Assembly (NCBI GenBank): GCA_037176905.1 | Contig: JBBBWG010009480.1 | Coordinates: forward strand, 1-20,982 | DNA: 20,982 nucleotides | From: Azolla pinnata | Taxonomy: Eukaryota; Streptophyta; Polypodiopsida; Salviniales; Salviniaceae | Direction: 5' to 3' | Shown here: piece by piece, positions 1-10,000 of the stretch | Layout: the number at the start of each line of letters is the position of its first letter | Numbering within the stretch: position 1 is the stretch's first letter | Made by a program: the position numbers and the translations under genes | The notes under the pieces: model-generated | What the model was told of the DNA's origin: nothing | The model's input: the letters and a program-made list of their open reading frames with translations, nothing else | The model's database searches: none

Positions 1-43
1 TGTTGTTGTTGTTGTTGTTATTGTTGTTGTTGTCGTCGTCGTT
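1..43. repeat. TGT/TCG trinucleotide microsatellite
   Basis: TGT repeats with one TTA interruption, passing into TCG units near 34-42. The window begins inside the repeat, so its full length is unknown. It is a likely assembly break point. Confidence 0.9.
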
Positions 44-1263
44 CCAAGTCTGAGTTGTGGGCATTGTTTTGAGGAACTAATGGGGAGCTTACAGTAACTA
101 TGGAGATTGCCGACACACAGAAGAGTCACTTAGATTCTTCCTTTCAGTGCACATGCGCGATAGATCGTGCCTTTACCATCGAGCTTCGTCGATCCAATCG
201 ATCGACGCGAGTGTGATCGCGTATGACTTCGCAGTAACCCACCTCCGCGATCGGTCGATTGATCGATCGGTACAAATCGTAGCATGAAAGGCTCTCTTGG
301 TGGTCCTTTCGGGCAATTGTTTCATACTAACTGGGCAGATGCGAGCATGTAGATAATCATGCTGGTTGAGGCACGGACCATGCTCGATGATCAGGCGACA
401 ATCATGTATGCAAACGATCACAACAATGCATCATCAGCTCCCGAGAGTGCACGCGATCTTCTCTCATCGCCAGGTTCATTTGCATTGGAACAAGAGAATC
501 AACAGGTTTTTGTCATAGGTTTGCTTAGTAACCAGGTGAGAGCGTTGATAAAAAAGGCTCGAGAAAAACATCACCAGAAGCCTATTGTAAACAGATCTAT
601 CCAAACTTAAGTCAGTCATATCATCTCTATGAATTTCGAGCCTGATATCTCATCCACTAGCTATCTGTCAACTTATCCACTCTTACACTTCAAAATCATG
701 ACCATTGTTTTTGTTTGTTTATCTCATCGAGTTAAGAAGGCGGGCGATATATCAGAGTGAATTGGAGTATGGCTGATGATCATATGATTGGCAATATGAT
801 GATTGAGGTCCTAACTATGCCATGGAAATTAATGCATTCGTAACTAACTGACACAAACATTGGCCATTGTCCAATGACCATAACCTCTCTTCTTGGTCCG
901 AAATTGTTCTCACACACATGCGAGACAATTCATCGTTCATCGAGCGTATTATATGCTCCATAATCGTAGTTAGATACGAATGCCTCCTGATTCCAGATTC
1001 TACATTCGTTGACTGCCCTGGGTCAGATTTTCTTCAGGGAAAACCAATTACCATAATACCCCTCAAAGTTCAGCTGTTTACGCAGAATTCCCCATCTAAA
1101 GCTTTGAATCTGTCACGTTAATTACACATCCCTGGAACAAGATTACATCTTAAACCCTAATCATACACTCTAATATGCATGGCATATATTACCGGGATGC
1201 GTTTAAACGAAAATTTTCCTCTTAAAACATGATGGTGAGAATCATTGGTCGCAACGTGTTCGG
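44..1263. other. Intergenic region without a recognisable gene
   Basis: Only short open frames occur here and none shows a family motif. The frame at 359-610 starts with ATG and contains a good donor-like CAG|GTGAGA near 535, but its protein is not recognisable and there is no partner exon. Around 190-269 there is an imperfect inverted repeat rich in GATCGATC. The region presumably holds the upstream sequence of the PPR gene, but I could not place a promoter. Confidence 0.6.
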
Positions 1264-1469
1264 AGTTAGGGTCGGGGTCAGGATTCAGGGATAGAGCCCA
1301 GGCAAGGGTTAGGGTTGGGGGTCAGGATCTTGAGTTAGGATTAGGGTTAGGGTTGGGGTTAGAGCATGGACTAGGGTTAGGGTTAGGGTTAGGGTTAGAG
1401 CTTGGGCCAAGATTCGGATTAGGGTTAGGGTTGCGTTTTGGTCTAGGATTAGGGTTGGCGTTAGGCTAG
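1264..1469 (+). repeat. Degenerate TTAGGG telomere-like array
   Basis: About 200 bp is built from TTAGGG and variants (TTGGGG, TTAGGA, TTAGAGC, GTTAGGC). The cleanest run, about four units, is near 1372-1398. The unit is six bases (TTAGGG), not the seven-base TTTAGGG usual in plants. The G-rich strand is the + strand. It lies about 200 bp upstream of the PPR start codon. It may be an interstitial telomeric sequence or a minisatellite grown from a short telobox-like seed; the sequence does not decide between these. Confidence 0.85.
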
Positions 1470-1667
1470 ATGATTTTTTTTAGTGTGTTTTCTCTGTTCC
1501 CTCTGAAGAAAACAGAAGCCAACAGGGGAAGATGATGTGATGCAGTTGCCATCTGAGGTAATTCGTTTGATTCCTTCAAGCTTCATGCTTTCCTGCACAG
1601 CTTGCTTTCCCCCAGCTCTCTTCTGCTGCATACACATATCCAAGCAACCTTCGGGGGGATCTTTGCA

Positions 1668-4600
1668 ATGGTTGGCCTTCACAGAAGGCCATCGATGATG
1701 CCGAGATCTCAAAACCACCTTGCCTTCATCGGAAGAGAGAAGGGCGAAATGCATGCTCCGGCTTCTTCCTGTGATAAGGACGACGCCATTCATTATGTGG
1801 CCTTACTGAAAGAGTGCGCCAAAAGGAAGGACCTAGACAAGGGCACGTCTCTACATGTGGATATCATGAACAAGGGTTTGCTCGCTCGCAATCCTTATGT
1901 GGGGAGCACATTGGTCTGTATGTATGCAAAATGTGGGGAAATGGCAAAGGCTCAAGAAGTGCTGGATGAGCTTCCGTTCCGGAACGTCGTGTCTTGGTCA
2001 GCGCTTATCGCAGGTTATGCCGAACACGAAGAGGGCCATAAAGCCTTAAACTGCGTAGAACAGATGAGAAGTGAGGGCCTTGCCCCAGATGCAGTTACGT
2101 TCACTGCCATGCTAAAGGCGTGTGGATGCATGCGATCTGTCGAAAGGGGATGGGCAATCCACGTCGAGATTGTGAACAAGGGTTTACTTGGGAAAGATGC
2201 CATTTTGGGCAATGCCCTTGTGGACATGTATGCCAAATGCGGTGAAGTCGTTAAAGCACACCAAGTGCTGTTCGAGCTCCCAGCACGAGACGTGTTCTCA
2301 TGGAATGCTTTGATTGCAGGATATGTCCATCATGGTCAGAGTGAAGATGCGCTGAATTGCTACGAACAGATGCAAGATGATGGCATTTCGCCTGATACTG
2401 TAACATTCGTTTGCATCTTGAAGGCATGTGGCCATGCACGATTGATCGATAAGGGTGAAGAAGTTCACAAGGAAATTGACAAGAAGGGACTGCTAGAAAA
2501 GCATATCGTTCTTGGAAATGCTTTGGTAGATATGTATGCGAAATGTGGTGTACTGACAAAAGCACGGAAAATACTTGATGAGCTTCCTGTTGGGAATGTT
2601 GCTGCTTGGAATGCGCTCATTTCAGGATATGCTCTCCAAGGGTTAGGTCAAGAGGCGTTGAATTGTCTCGAACAGATGAGAAGTCATGGCCTTTCTCCAG
2701 ATGCAATCACTTTTACTTGCATTTTGAATGTTTGTAGCAGCCTACGATTACTCGATAAAGGCAAACGAATCCATGATGAAATTGTCTGCAAAAGGTTGCT
2801 AGAACAACATATGGCACTTGGCAACTCTCTGGTGGATATGTATGCCAAATGTGGTGCGTTGACAAAAGCAGAAGAAGTTCTTGATGAGCTTCCTATCCGA
2901 GATGTGGTTGCGTGGAATGCACTGATTACTGGATATGTTCAGCAAGGAAACGGTGAAGAGGCATTAGTTTGTTTTGAGAGGATGCGAAGTGATGGTCTGT
3001 GTCCTGATGTGGCTACGTTTATTTGCATTTTAAAAGCTTGTGGTAACTCAAAGGCACTTGATAAGGGCATGCATATCCACAATGAGATCATTCGTAAGGA
3101 GTTGCTGGAGGATCACATTGAACTTGGAAATGCCCTTGTAGATATGTATGCCAAGTGTGGTGCCTTGGAAAAAGCACAACAGGTGCTCGAAAAGCTTCGA
3201 GCTAGGGATATTGTTTCATGGAACACGCTAATTTCAGGATATGTTCGAGAGGACCACTATGGACATGCATTCAAGTGCTTAGAATGGATGCATAGCGATG
3301 GCATTTGTCCCGATGCCATTACCTTTGTTTGCATGCTGAAAGCATGTGGTAAGATGGAGGATCTGTCCAGCGGCAGCTGTGTGCATGCCAGCATTGTGAA
3401 GAGGGGTGTTTTACAATCTAGTCCTCATATAGGGAGGACATTAGTCAGTATGTATGCTAAGTGCGGTGCATTAGAAAAAGCAGAACAAGTGCTGGAGGAG
3501 CTTTCGGTTCGGGATGTCGTCTCTTGGTCTGCTGTGATTGCAGGGTACATTGAACAAGGGCAGGGTCATGCAGCCATGCACTGCTTCCAAAGGATGCAAA
3601 ATGAGGGCATTACTGCAGATGCTGTCACCGTTGCTTCTGTTTTGAAGGCGTGTGGCAACATAGGAGCTGTTGATATTGGTGAACAGATTCATGGTGTGAT
3701 CGCAAGTAAGGGATTGCTACGACAAACCATGGGTCTGGGCAGTGCTCTTATCCAGATGTATGCGGAATGTGGCAAGTTATGCAAAGCACGAGCAGTGTTT
3801 GGAGACCTTGTTTTTCAAGATGTCATCTCCTGGAATGCATTGCTTGAAGGCTACATCCAACATGGAAAGGACACAGAAGCATTGAAGTGTTTCGAGCACG
3901 TACAAAAGGATGGCATTTCCCCGAATGCAGTGACCTTCACATGTGCCGTGAAGGCATGTGGCCGAATGAGAGCCATTGACAAGGGCAAGCAAATTCATCA
4001 GGACATCATCAATAAACGGTTGCTTGGAAAGAGCGTCGAGCTCGGAAATTCTTTAGTGGGCATGTATGCAAGATGTGGTGACGTTGAGAAAGCTCGAGAA
4101 GTACTCAACGGGCTTCCTGTTAGGGATGTCGTATCTTGGTCAGTGCTCATTGGCGGGTACACCTGCAAGGGTCATTGTGATCAAGCTCTTACTGCCTTCG
4201 AAATCATGAAACATGATGGCGTTGCTCCAAATAAGATCATCTTCCTGCGCATCTTGAAGGCTTGTAGTATAATGGGCGAACTCGACAAGGGCAAACAAAT
4301 TCATGAAGAGATTATCAGTAGCGGGTTGTTGGGAAACAATCTTGATCTTGGCAATGCTTTGGTGGATATGTATGCCAAGTGCGGTGCACTAGCGAAAGCG
4401 CATCAAGTTCTAGAGGAGCTCCCTGCAAGAGATGTTGTCTCTTGGTCCACACTCATCGCTGGATATGCTGAACAAAAGCGCGGTGAAGATGCATTGAAAT
4501 GCTTTGAGCAAATGCGAGCTGATGGGGTTGTCCCAAATCCCGTAACCTTTACATGCATCTTGAAAGCCTGTGGTAGCGCTGCTGTGGTGGACAAAGGGGA

Positions 4601-5162
4601 GAGGATCCATGATGAGCTCGTAAGTCGAGGATTGCTAGAAGATGATGTCTTTCTTTGCACAGCTGTGGTAGATATGTATGCCAAATGTGGAGAGATGGAA
4701 AGAGCTCAGAGAGTGTTCGACGAGCTGCCGGTGCGAAGTGTAGCTATGTGGAATGCATTGATCGGGGGCTATGCGCAGGAAGGGCTCCATGAGAAGAATG
4801 CCTTGAATTGCTTTGAGCAAATGAAAGGAGAGGGAGCCACTCCCGATGCGGTAACATTTGCATGTGTATTGAGCGCATGTAGTTCCGCTCGCCTCGTGGA
4901 TGAGGGCCGGATGCATTTTACGGAGATGACGAGAGAGTATGGGATCATGCCCGATATCCAACACCATACTTGCATGGTCGATCTTCTCGGATGTGCTGGA
5001 ATGTTCGACGAAGCAACTTTGGTAGTTAGCGAGATGCCCTCTTGTTCCGATGACGTGTTTTGGCATGCTTTGCTGGGGGCATGCCAGAAATGGGGCAATG
5101 TCGAGCTTGGGAGGTCAGCCTTTGAACGATTGGTGAAATCATCTAGACGAAGATCTAGTTGA
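1668..5162 (+). CDS. PLS-class pentatricopeptide repeat protein ending at E1
   Basis: An intronless 1164-aa frame. I start at the first in-frame ATG (1668); the frame is open from a stop at 1554-1556, but no earlier ATG lies in it. PLS PPR proteins bind organelle RNA one base per P or S motif and usually serve in RNA editing or processing. About residues 39-1060 hold ten 102-aa units in L-S-P order; each S motif has a MYAKCG-like core (variants MYAECG, MYARCG) and each P motif an SW/AW/MW-[NS]-xLI-like core. A last L2-S2 pair follows, then an E1 motif (FWHALLGAC, GNVELG) that diverges into SSRRRSS and stops. E2 (YVLLSNIY-type) and DYW (HSE, CxxCH) are absent and not visible to about 5860. The basic N-terminus (LHRR, PRSQ) fits weakly with organelle import. 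The target RNA is unknown. Confidence 0.93.
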   Translation: MVGLHRRPSMMPRSQNHLAFIGREKGEMHAPASSCDKDDAIHYVALLKECAKRKDLDKGTSLHVDIMNKGLLARNPYVGSTLVCMYAKCGEMAKAQEVLDELPFRNVVSWSALIAGYAEHEEGHKALNCVEQMRSEGLAPDAVTFTAMLKACGCMRSVERGWAIHVEIVNKGLLGKDAILGNALVDMYAKCGEVVKAHQVLFELPARDVFSWNALIAGYVHHGQSEDALNCYEQMQDDGISPDTVTFVCILKACGHARLIDKGEEVHKEIDKKGLLEKHIVLGNALVDMYAKCGVLTKARKILDELPVGNVAAWNALISGYALQGLGQEALNCLEQMRSHGLSPDAITFTCILNVCSSLRLLDKGKRIHDEIVCKRLLEQHMALGNSLVDMYAKCGALTKAEEVLDELPIRDVVAWNALITGYVQQGNGEEALVCFERMRSDGLCPDVATFICILKACGNSKALDKGMHIHNEIIRKELLEDHIELGNALVDMYAKCGALEKAQQVLEKLRARDIVSWNTLISGYVREDHYGHAFKCLEWMHSDGICPDAITFVCMLKACGKMEDLSSGSCVHASIVKRGVLQSSPHIGRTLVSMYAKCGALEKAEQVLEELSVRDVVSWSAVIAGYIEQGQGHAAMHCFQRMQNEGITADAVTVASVLKACGNIGAVDIGEQIHGVIASKGLLRQTMGLGSALIQMYAECGKLCKARAVFGDLVFQDVISWNALLEGYIQHGKDTEALKCFEHVQKDGISPNAVTFTCAVKACGRMRAIDKGKQIHQDIINKRLLGKSVELGNSLVGMYARCGDVEKAREVLNGLPVRDVVSWSVLIGGYTCKGHCDQALTAFEIMKHDGVAPNKIIFLRILKACSIMGELDKGKQIHEEIISSGLLGNNLDLGNALVDMYAKCGALAKAHQVLEELPARDVVSWSTLIAGYAEQKRGEDALKCFEQMRADGVVPNPVTFTCILKACGSAAVVDKGERIHDELVSRGLLEDDVFLCTAVVDMYAKCGEMERAQRVFDELPVRSVAMWNALIGGYAQEGLHEKNALNCFEQMKGEGATPDAVTFACVLSACSSARLVDEGRMHFTEMTREYGIMPDIQHHTCMVDLLGCAGMFDEATLVVSEMPSCSDDVFWHALLGACQKWGNVELGRSAFERLVKSSRRRSS

Positions 5163-5518
5163 CATTTTGCATGGAAACTCAAATCTAAGGGACCGTCAAT
5201 CTCTCCGGCTTTCACAGTTATAAAGGGCTCAAAGGGACTCCAAACCAGAGTTTGCTTCTATCAGAATGCAAGGAGGATCATTGGCTTTGGACATTGGGAC
5301 ATGTATGCTCAACCATCAACAATGTCTTGTGCAGGTGCTTGCGTTATCGTTCAGGGCGATCTGAGGGCCGGATAGATGCCCTGCATACATTGGTCCACGG
5401 ATCTAAATTCTGGGGATGCACGACATACATCTTGATTAGCATACTTGTACATGTATGGCCCAGATCACAGATGCAACCACGCGTCATTAAGGAACTTGTG
5501 GGCTAACCGAACACCGCC

Positions 5519-5625
5519 CGAAACAACGCATTTAGAAAGAGCATCGAATCCTTGAGTTTCTCTCGGTTGCAGCCTGAAACAAGCACATTCGGAAGCATCG
5601 AATTCTCGAGTTTCTCAGCCACAGA
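5519..5625. repeat. Short imperfect tandem duplication
   Basis: Two adjacent copies of about 50-57 bp. Both contain GAAACAA, then GCATCGAAT, then TCGAGTTTCTC or TTGAGTTTCTC. The second copy is slightly shorter and diverged. It lies in the spacer and has no visible function. Confidence 0.6.
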
Positions 5626-5817
5626 TTACATTTGGGTTGCTCTTCCCCCGGCATGCTAACTACGACTTAACGATGCGAAAAGGCATATTACCATGTGATC
5701 ATTGTATGCAATCTATGTATGTCTGTTAGTCATTGTTTTCTTGCCAGAATCTCCAGAATTTCCTGCTCTTGTTCTAGAGGGGCATTTTCCGAAAATACCC
5801 AAAACTTAGCACTGGAT

Positions 5818-5831
5818 AATATGCGCATATT
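5818..5831. promoter_or_regulatory. 14-bp perfect palindrome upstream of HDA15 leader exon
   Basis: AATATGCGCATATT is its own reverse complement. It lies about 50 bp before the ATG at 5880 and is followed by CCTGCGCAG. The position suits a core-promoter or dimer-binding site, but no known element was matched, so a regulatory role is inference. Confidence 0.3.
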
Positions 5832-5879
5832 CCTGCGCAGTCTAAGCTAAGCTCGTCTTTCGCTCTGCGTTTGCGTTCC

Positions 5880-5917
5880 ATGCCCGACGACGACGGGCCA
5901 CCAGTTCAAACACACAG
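5880..5917 (+). other. Candidate HDA15 leader exon (end of exon 1)
   Basis: An ATG at 5880 opens a frame that runs to a good donor, ACACAG|GTATGC, at 5917/5918. Joined to the best-looking acceptor (TATCAG at 7009), the frame stops after about 16 codons, making this a short upstream ORF before the main ATG at 7056. Joined instead to the weaker acceptor GATAG at 7048, it would add about 12 residues in frame to HDA15. The sequence alone does not settle which occurs. The true 5' end lies upstream and is not defined. Confidence 0.45.
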
Positions 5918-5928
5918 GTATGCTCCCT

Positions 5929-6075
5929 CTGCTTGCTTGCTTGCTTCTTCTTCTTCTTCCTGTGTTTCTCCTGCTTCGCTTTGTCGCCGTCCTTATGGAC
6001 CTCTTTTTTTTTTTCTTTTTTTTTGGTGTGTGTCTCTCCTTTTTCTTTCCTTTTCCCTTTCTTTCTTTTCTGGTG
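5929..6075 (+). repeat. Pyrimidine-rich low-complexity tract (GCTT, CTT, T-runs)
   Basis: Four GCTT units, then CTT repeats, then T-runs mixed with CTTT. It lies just inside the predicted leader intron of HDA15 (5918 to about 7009). Several long open frames here on both strands are low-complexity artefacts. Confidence 0.8.
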
Positions 6076-7055
6076 GTTCGATCGCTGATCTGTGCCCCGA
6101 ATGAACCCCCAGCATTCCACCGCAAAAGTCCGATGTTTGAACTCTTTCCGACCTTCTCTCTGTCTCACGCTCGCGCTAGAATTTCTTGCAAAATAAAATA
6201 ACGTGTTGACAAAGTATAATGAGGAGGTCAAGCAGGATGCACGCACTATATAACTGGATAAATTCCCGTAAATTTGTGCTGTTTTTCTCATATTTTCCTG
6301 TTATTGGAATTTTGTGGATGACTATATCATGCATGCGGTACGTACGCACACACATACATGCCACCCCTTGTAAAAATGCGGCGTTCTTTTCCTTCTGTTT
6401 CTCTATTCCTTTTCACCTTGTGGAGGGGATTTTTTTTAATAAATCCATCAACTTATTTTGTGCCGATGGAATGAATTGTGACAGATTTATACCCAAATTC
6501 TTACAAATGTATCGTGTTTCTCATTATTTACTGGGTTTCCAGATTTCTGTTTCAAGTTGTTTATGTGAAGTGATATAGTTCTGTCAGGATGTTAATTTTT
6601 TGTAAATTCCTTATAGGTAATCTCTTTTTCTTATTTTTCGACTTGCATCGAATATTTACAATTTCTGGAAACTGTGAGTTTTGGAATTATTTGGTCAATC
6701 TTAAATTATTTTCCATATTGTCGCTGGAAAGTTTTTACAAATAGATCAGAATACAACAATAAAATTCGCTTATGGTATGGCATTCTTTCTTAATCTCATA
6801 TTAAAAATGTTTACTGTTGGACATAATCTGTCGGAACTGCATAAACTATGTTTGTTCTGTTTTTCCCTTTTCTTCCTCAAAATTTCCTGTTATTTTCAGA
6901 CTTTGCAAATAATTAAAACTTGAACAAAAAGCTAAAATTATATAATAGTGGTATAATCTCGTAAAATTTTTATGTCTCTTCCATTGAATGCACTGTACCT
7001 ATGTATCAGGAGAAGAATTTGAACATTGGATTGCGATCTACAGGATAGTCGTAGC

Positions 7056-10000
7056 ATGAACGCAAAAGGGATCCTTACTGACACCCTCAAGGCAAAAGAG
7101 AACTTCTCTAGAACTTTCGAACTAGGCCGTTTGAGCAGTGCATGTTTGGGAAATGAGGCTGGCAAAATAAGCTTGAACAGCAATAATGCTAAGAAATATT
7201 TGATCGATGACAGTATGAAACCATACACGACCAATGAGATTAATTTCCTAATAGATGACAAAAATGGGGTCGCTATAGACTTAGAGTGCGGACGTGAGCA
7301 TATGCAAGAAAGCAGTGTGAAAGCAAATGGCTTCAGGGAGCTTGTTGTTAACAACCAGAGTATCAATTTGGATATCAAGGCTATGTATGAGCATGAAGGA
7401 GATTGGGAAGATGAATCAGACGATGATGAGGATTGGGATCCCAATCAAGATTCAGAATTGGTTTCTGTGCAATGGTTTTGCACAAATTGTACATGCTCGA
7501 ATTCAGAGGAGAGGATTCGCTGTCAGGTATGCATCGATCATTGGTATGAATATAGAAAATCACTACTGCTGTGAATATATAACTCCATACCATAGAAAAT
7601 AGAACTCGTTAAACCTGCCTTATGCTATATTAATACGTGAAGCCTTTTGACATACTTCTGGAATCATGGTTTTGTTTTTTGAAGCTTTGTGAAGAACATA
7701 GAGAATCAGGAATTTTGAAACGGGGTCATTTAGCACCGCGAGAAAAGGATGATGGAACTGAGATAGAGAAGAGAACATATACTGATCCAGGTATTTCCTC
7801 TCGTGATATCATGTAACAGCTATTATCATCTTGAACTCAACACTAACATAACGCATTGCTTATCCTGCCACATTTAAACAGATACGACATCAACGGCAAT
7901 AGGCTTTGATGAGAGAATGCTTCTTCATTTTGAGGTCACAGATACGATATGTGATTACCAGAAAAATGTCAATTGTACATTCTTTTGAATCCGACTTTGT
8001 TTATTTATCTATTGGGCAGGTGACAACAAAACCTAATCCTCATCCAGAACGGCCTGACCGGCTTCGTGCCATAATGAGAGGGTTGGATGCTGGAGGTAAA
8101 CTAGTATAGATACTGCTGTAATCATTACAAGGTCAAAAGAAAGATGTCCCAAAAATTAAGTGTTCCTATTGGAGTGGATGGAGTAATCTGTTGACTACAA
8201 TGCTTTCAGGACTATACCCTGGGCGTTGTTGTAAAATTCCTGCAAGAGAAGCTACCCGAGAAGAAATGGAAATGGTGAGTAGATGCATTATGGGGACATT
8301 TCAAGATCCCTTTTTCAATAAAAATGTTTTTAGTAAGGAGTACCTGTAAACTATATTGACGAAAAAAGAAGAGGTCGTTCATCAAGCTATCTACAGACCA
8401 ATCATTTTCAGCAGCGAAAATCATTCAGCTTAATTGGAGAAAATTCTGAAATGCTGTTGAATTCTCATCATTTGTCCAAAACATTCATCAACCTTGAAAG
8501 TGAGTGACAATGAGTGACTCAATCATATATTTGCTTAACTAGCATGTATAACTGCGCTCTCAGTCACATGCATATTTGGGAAATAGTGAGAACTTAGTGA
8601 CATTTGTGAAACTTTTTGAGACAAATTCAAAGGTCCTCGTCTACATGACTGGGATAATCCAAGATTTACTGTAACTCTATTGTTTTACCTGCATTGTAAA
8701 CATACATGATGTTCTTTGTTTATTAAATTTTTGAATGTACATTTCTCTAGTCAGAGTTACACAGTGTCATAATTTTATTCAGTGTTGCTGTTTGCATATC
8801 TAAATAATTCCATGTTTGATATATATTAGGTGCATACACATGATCATATTGATGCAGTTGAATCAACTTCAGCTTATGAAGCAAGGTAGTTTTGTGTTTA
8901 CTTTCCTGCAGGTTTTATAAGGACATAATTTTTATATAGATAGATTATTCACATGGCTATTCTTCTTTTGTATGTAAACTCTGTATCACAGTCTTTTCAC
9001 TGCAGATACATATGCGAACTGTCATTCTGCTCTGGCAGCCAGACTTGCAGCAGGCTTATGTATCGATCTTGCCAATGCAATTTTGAATGGAAAAATTTGC
9101 AATGGGTTTGCTCTGGTTGAGCTTTGTTCTACGTATATAGTTTATTGCTTGATTCATGGTTATTGTTGAATTGATGCTAAAAGTACATGCCTTTTGTATT
9201 AGGTGAGACCACCAGGACATCATGCATTGGATTCTACTGTTATGGGTTTCTGCCTTCATAATAATGCTGCAGTTGCTGCTAAATCTGCTTTGGCAGCTGG
9301 TGCTAAGAAAGTCTTGATTTTGGACTGGGTAAGCATGAAAAAAGACACCTCGTAACTTCTTTTTCTGGTAACCTTCTGACAATGTCCTTATGTTTTCTAT
9401 AGGATGTGCACCATGGAAACGGAACCCAGGAAATCTTTTATCGTGATTCATCTGTAAGTGCAGTACCTTATTCTTATTTGTTTAAGAAGAGAAAAAAAAA
9501 GTCCACTTCTCTTGTTTGAGATTATGGAACAATGATTTTGTAGGTACTATACATCTCTTTACATAGGTATGAAGCTGGGCGATTTTATCCTGGTACAGGA
9601 GGTGCAACTGAGGTATTTTTCAGCCTATGGATATGGTTTTCATTACTCTTTGTGTTTTACGAGCCGGTATCTGAGGGCATTCTACCTCCCCCTCAATAGA
9701 GGGGGATCAAGGTCTATAGGGCATCTCAGCCTCTATAGTGGGTGACTGCATCCCCTAGAAGCCCCCAGCTCATAAGGCAGACACTTAAACCAGTCAGCTT
9801 ATGTATCACTTGAGAGTAAGAGTATTTGAATGTTGAAAGTGTTTAAACCCAGCTGGATAAGCATCTTCCGTAAGATTCTGATGGTTACATGGCAGAATTG
9901 TGCCAGATGTTCTTTTAGGTCCATTGTAAAATTTTATTTTCACATTGTTTTGGATTAATGGATTGATAACCTTAGAGTTTCCTATAGAGTCCATTTCAAG

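Larger units (their letters stand above)
5163..5879. other. Spacer: PPR 3' flank and HDA15 promoter region
   Basis: About 0.7 kb between two genes on the same strand. I searched it for missing PPR E2/DYW motifs and found none. TGTA-rich sequence near 5700-5735 could serve in PPR polyadenylation, but there is no AATAAA. The right end contains a 14-bp palindrome and leads into the probable HDA15 leader exon. The frame at 5252-5506 has no recognisable product. Confidence 0.6.

Noticed and set aside
359..610. 84-codon frame with ATG and an internal donor-like site
   Set aside because: No recognisable family, no partner exon and no continuation; it could be an exon of an unseen gene, but nothing supports that.
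1245..1469. Open frame coding a Gly-Leu repeat protein over the telomere-like array
   Set aside because: The GLGLGL pattern is simply TTAGGG repeats translated; there is no other coding evidence.
1602..1667. Extended PPR start at 1602
   Set aside because: The codon is TTG, not ATG; the first in-frame ATG is at 1668 and plants rarely start at TTG.
5842..6291. Lysine-rich and serine/phenylalanine-rich long frames on both strands
   Set aside because: They come from the pyrimidine-rich tract in the HDA15 leader intron and are low-complexity artefacts.
8992..9005. Acceptor CTGCAG at 9005 for the HDA15 exon beginning DTYAN
   Set aside because: It puts the exon out of phase with the previous one; the acceptor CACAG at 8991 keeps the frame and gives [10 protein letters not shown], which fits HDA15.
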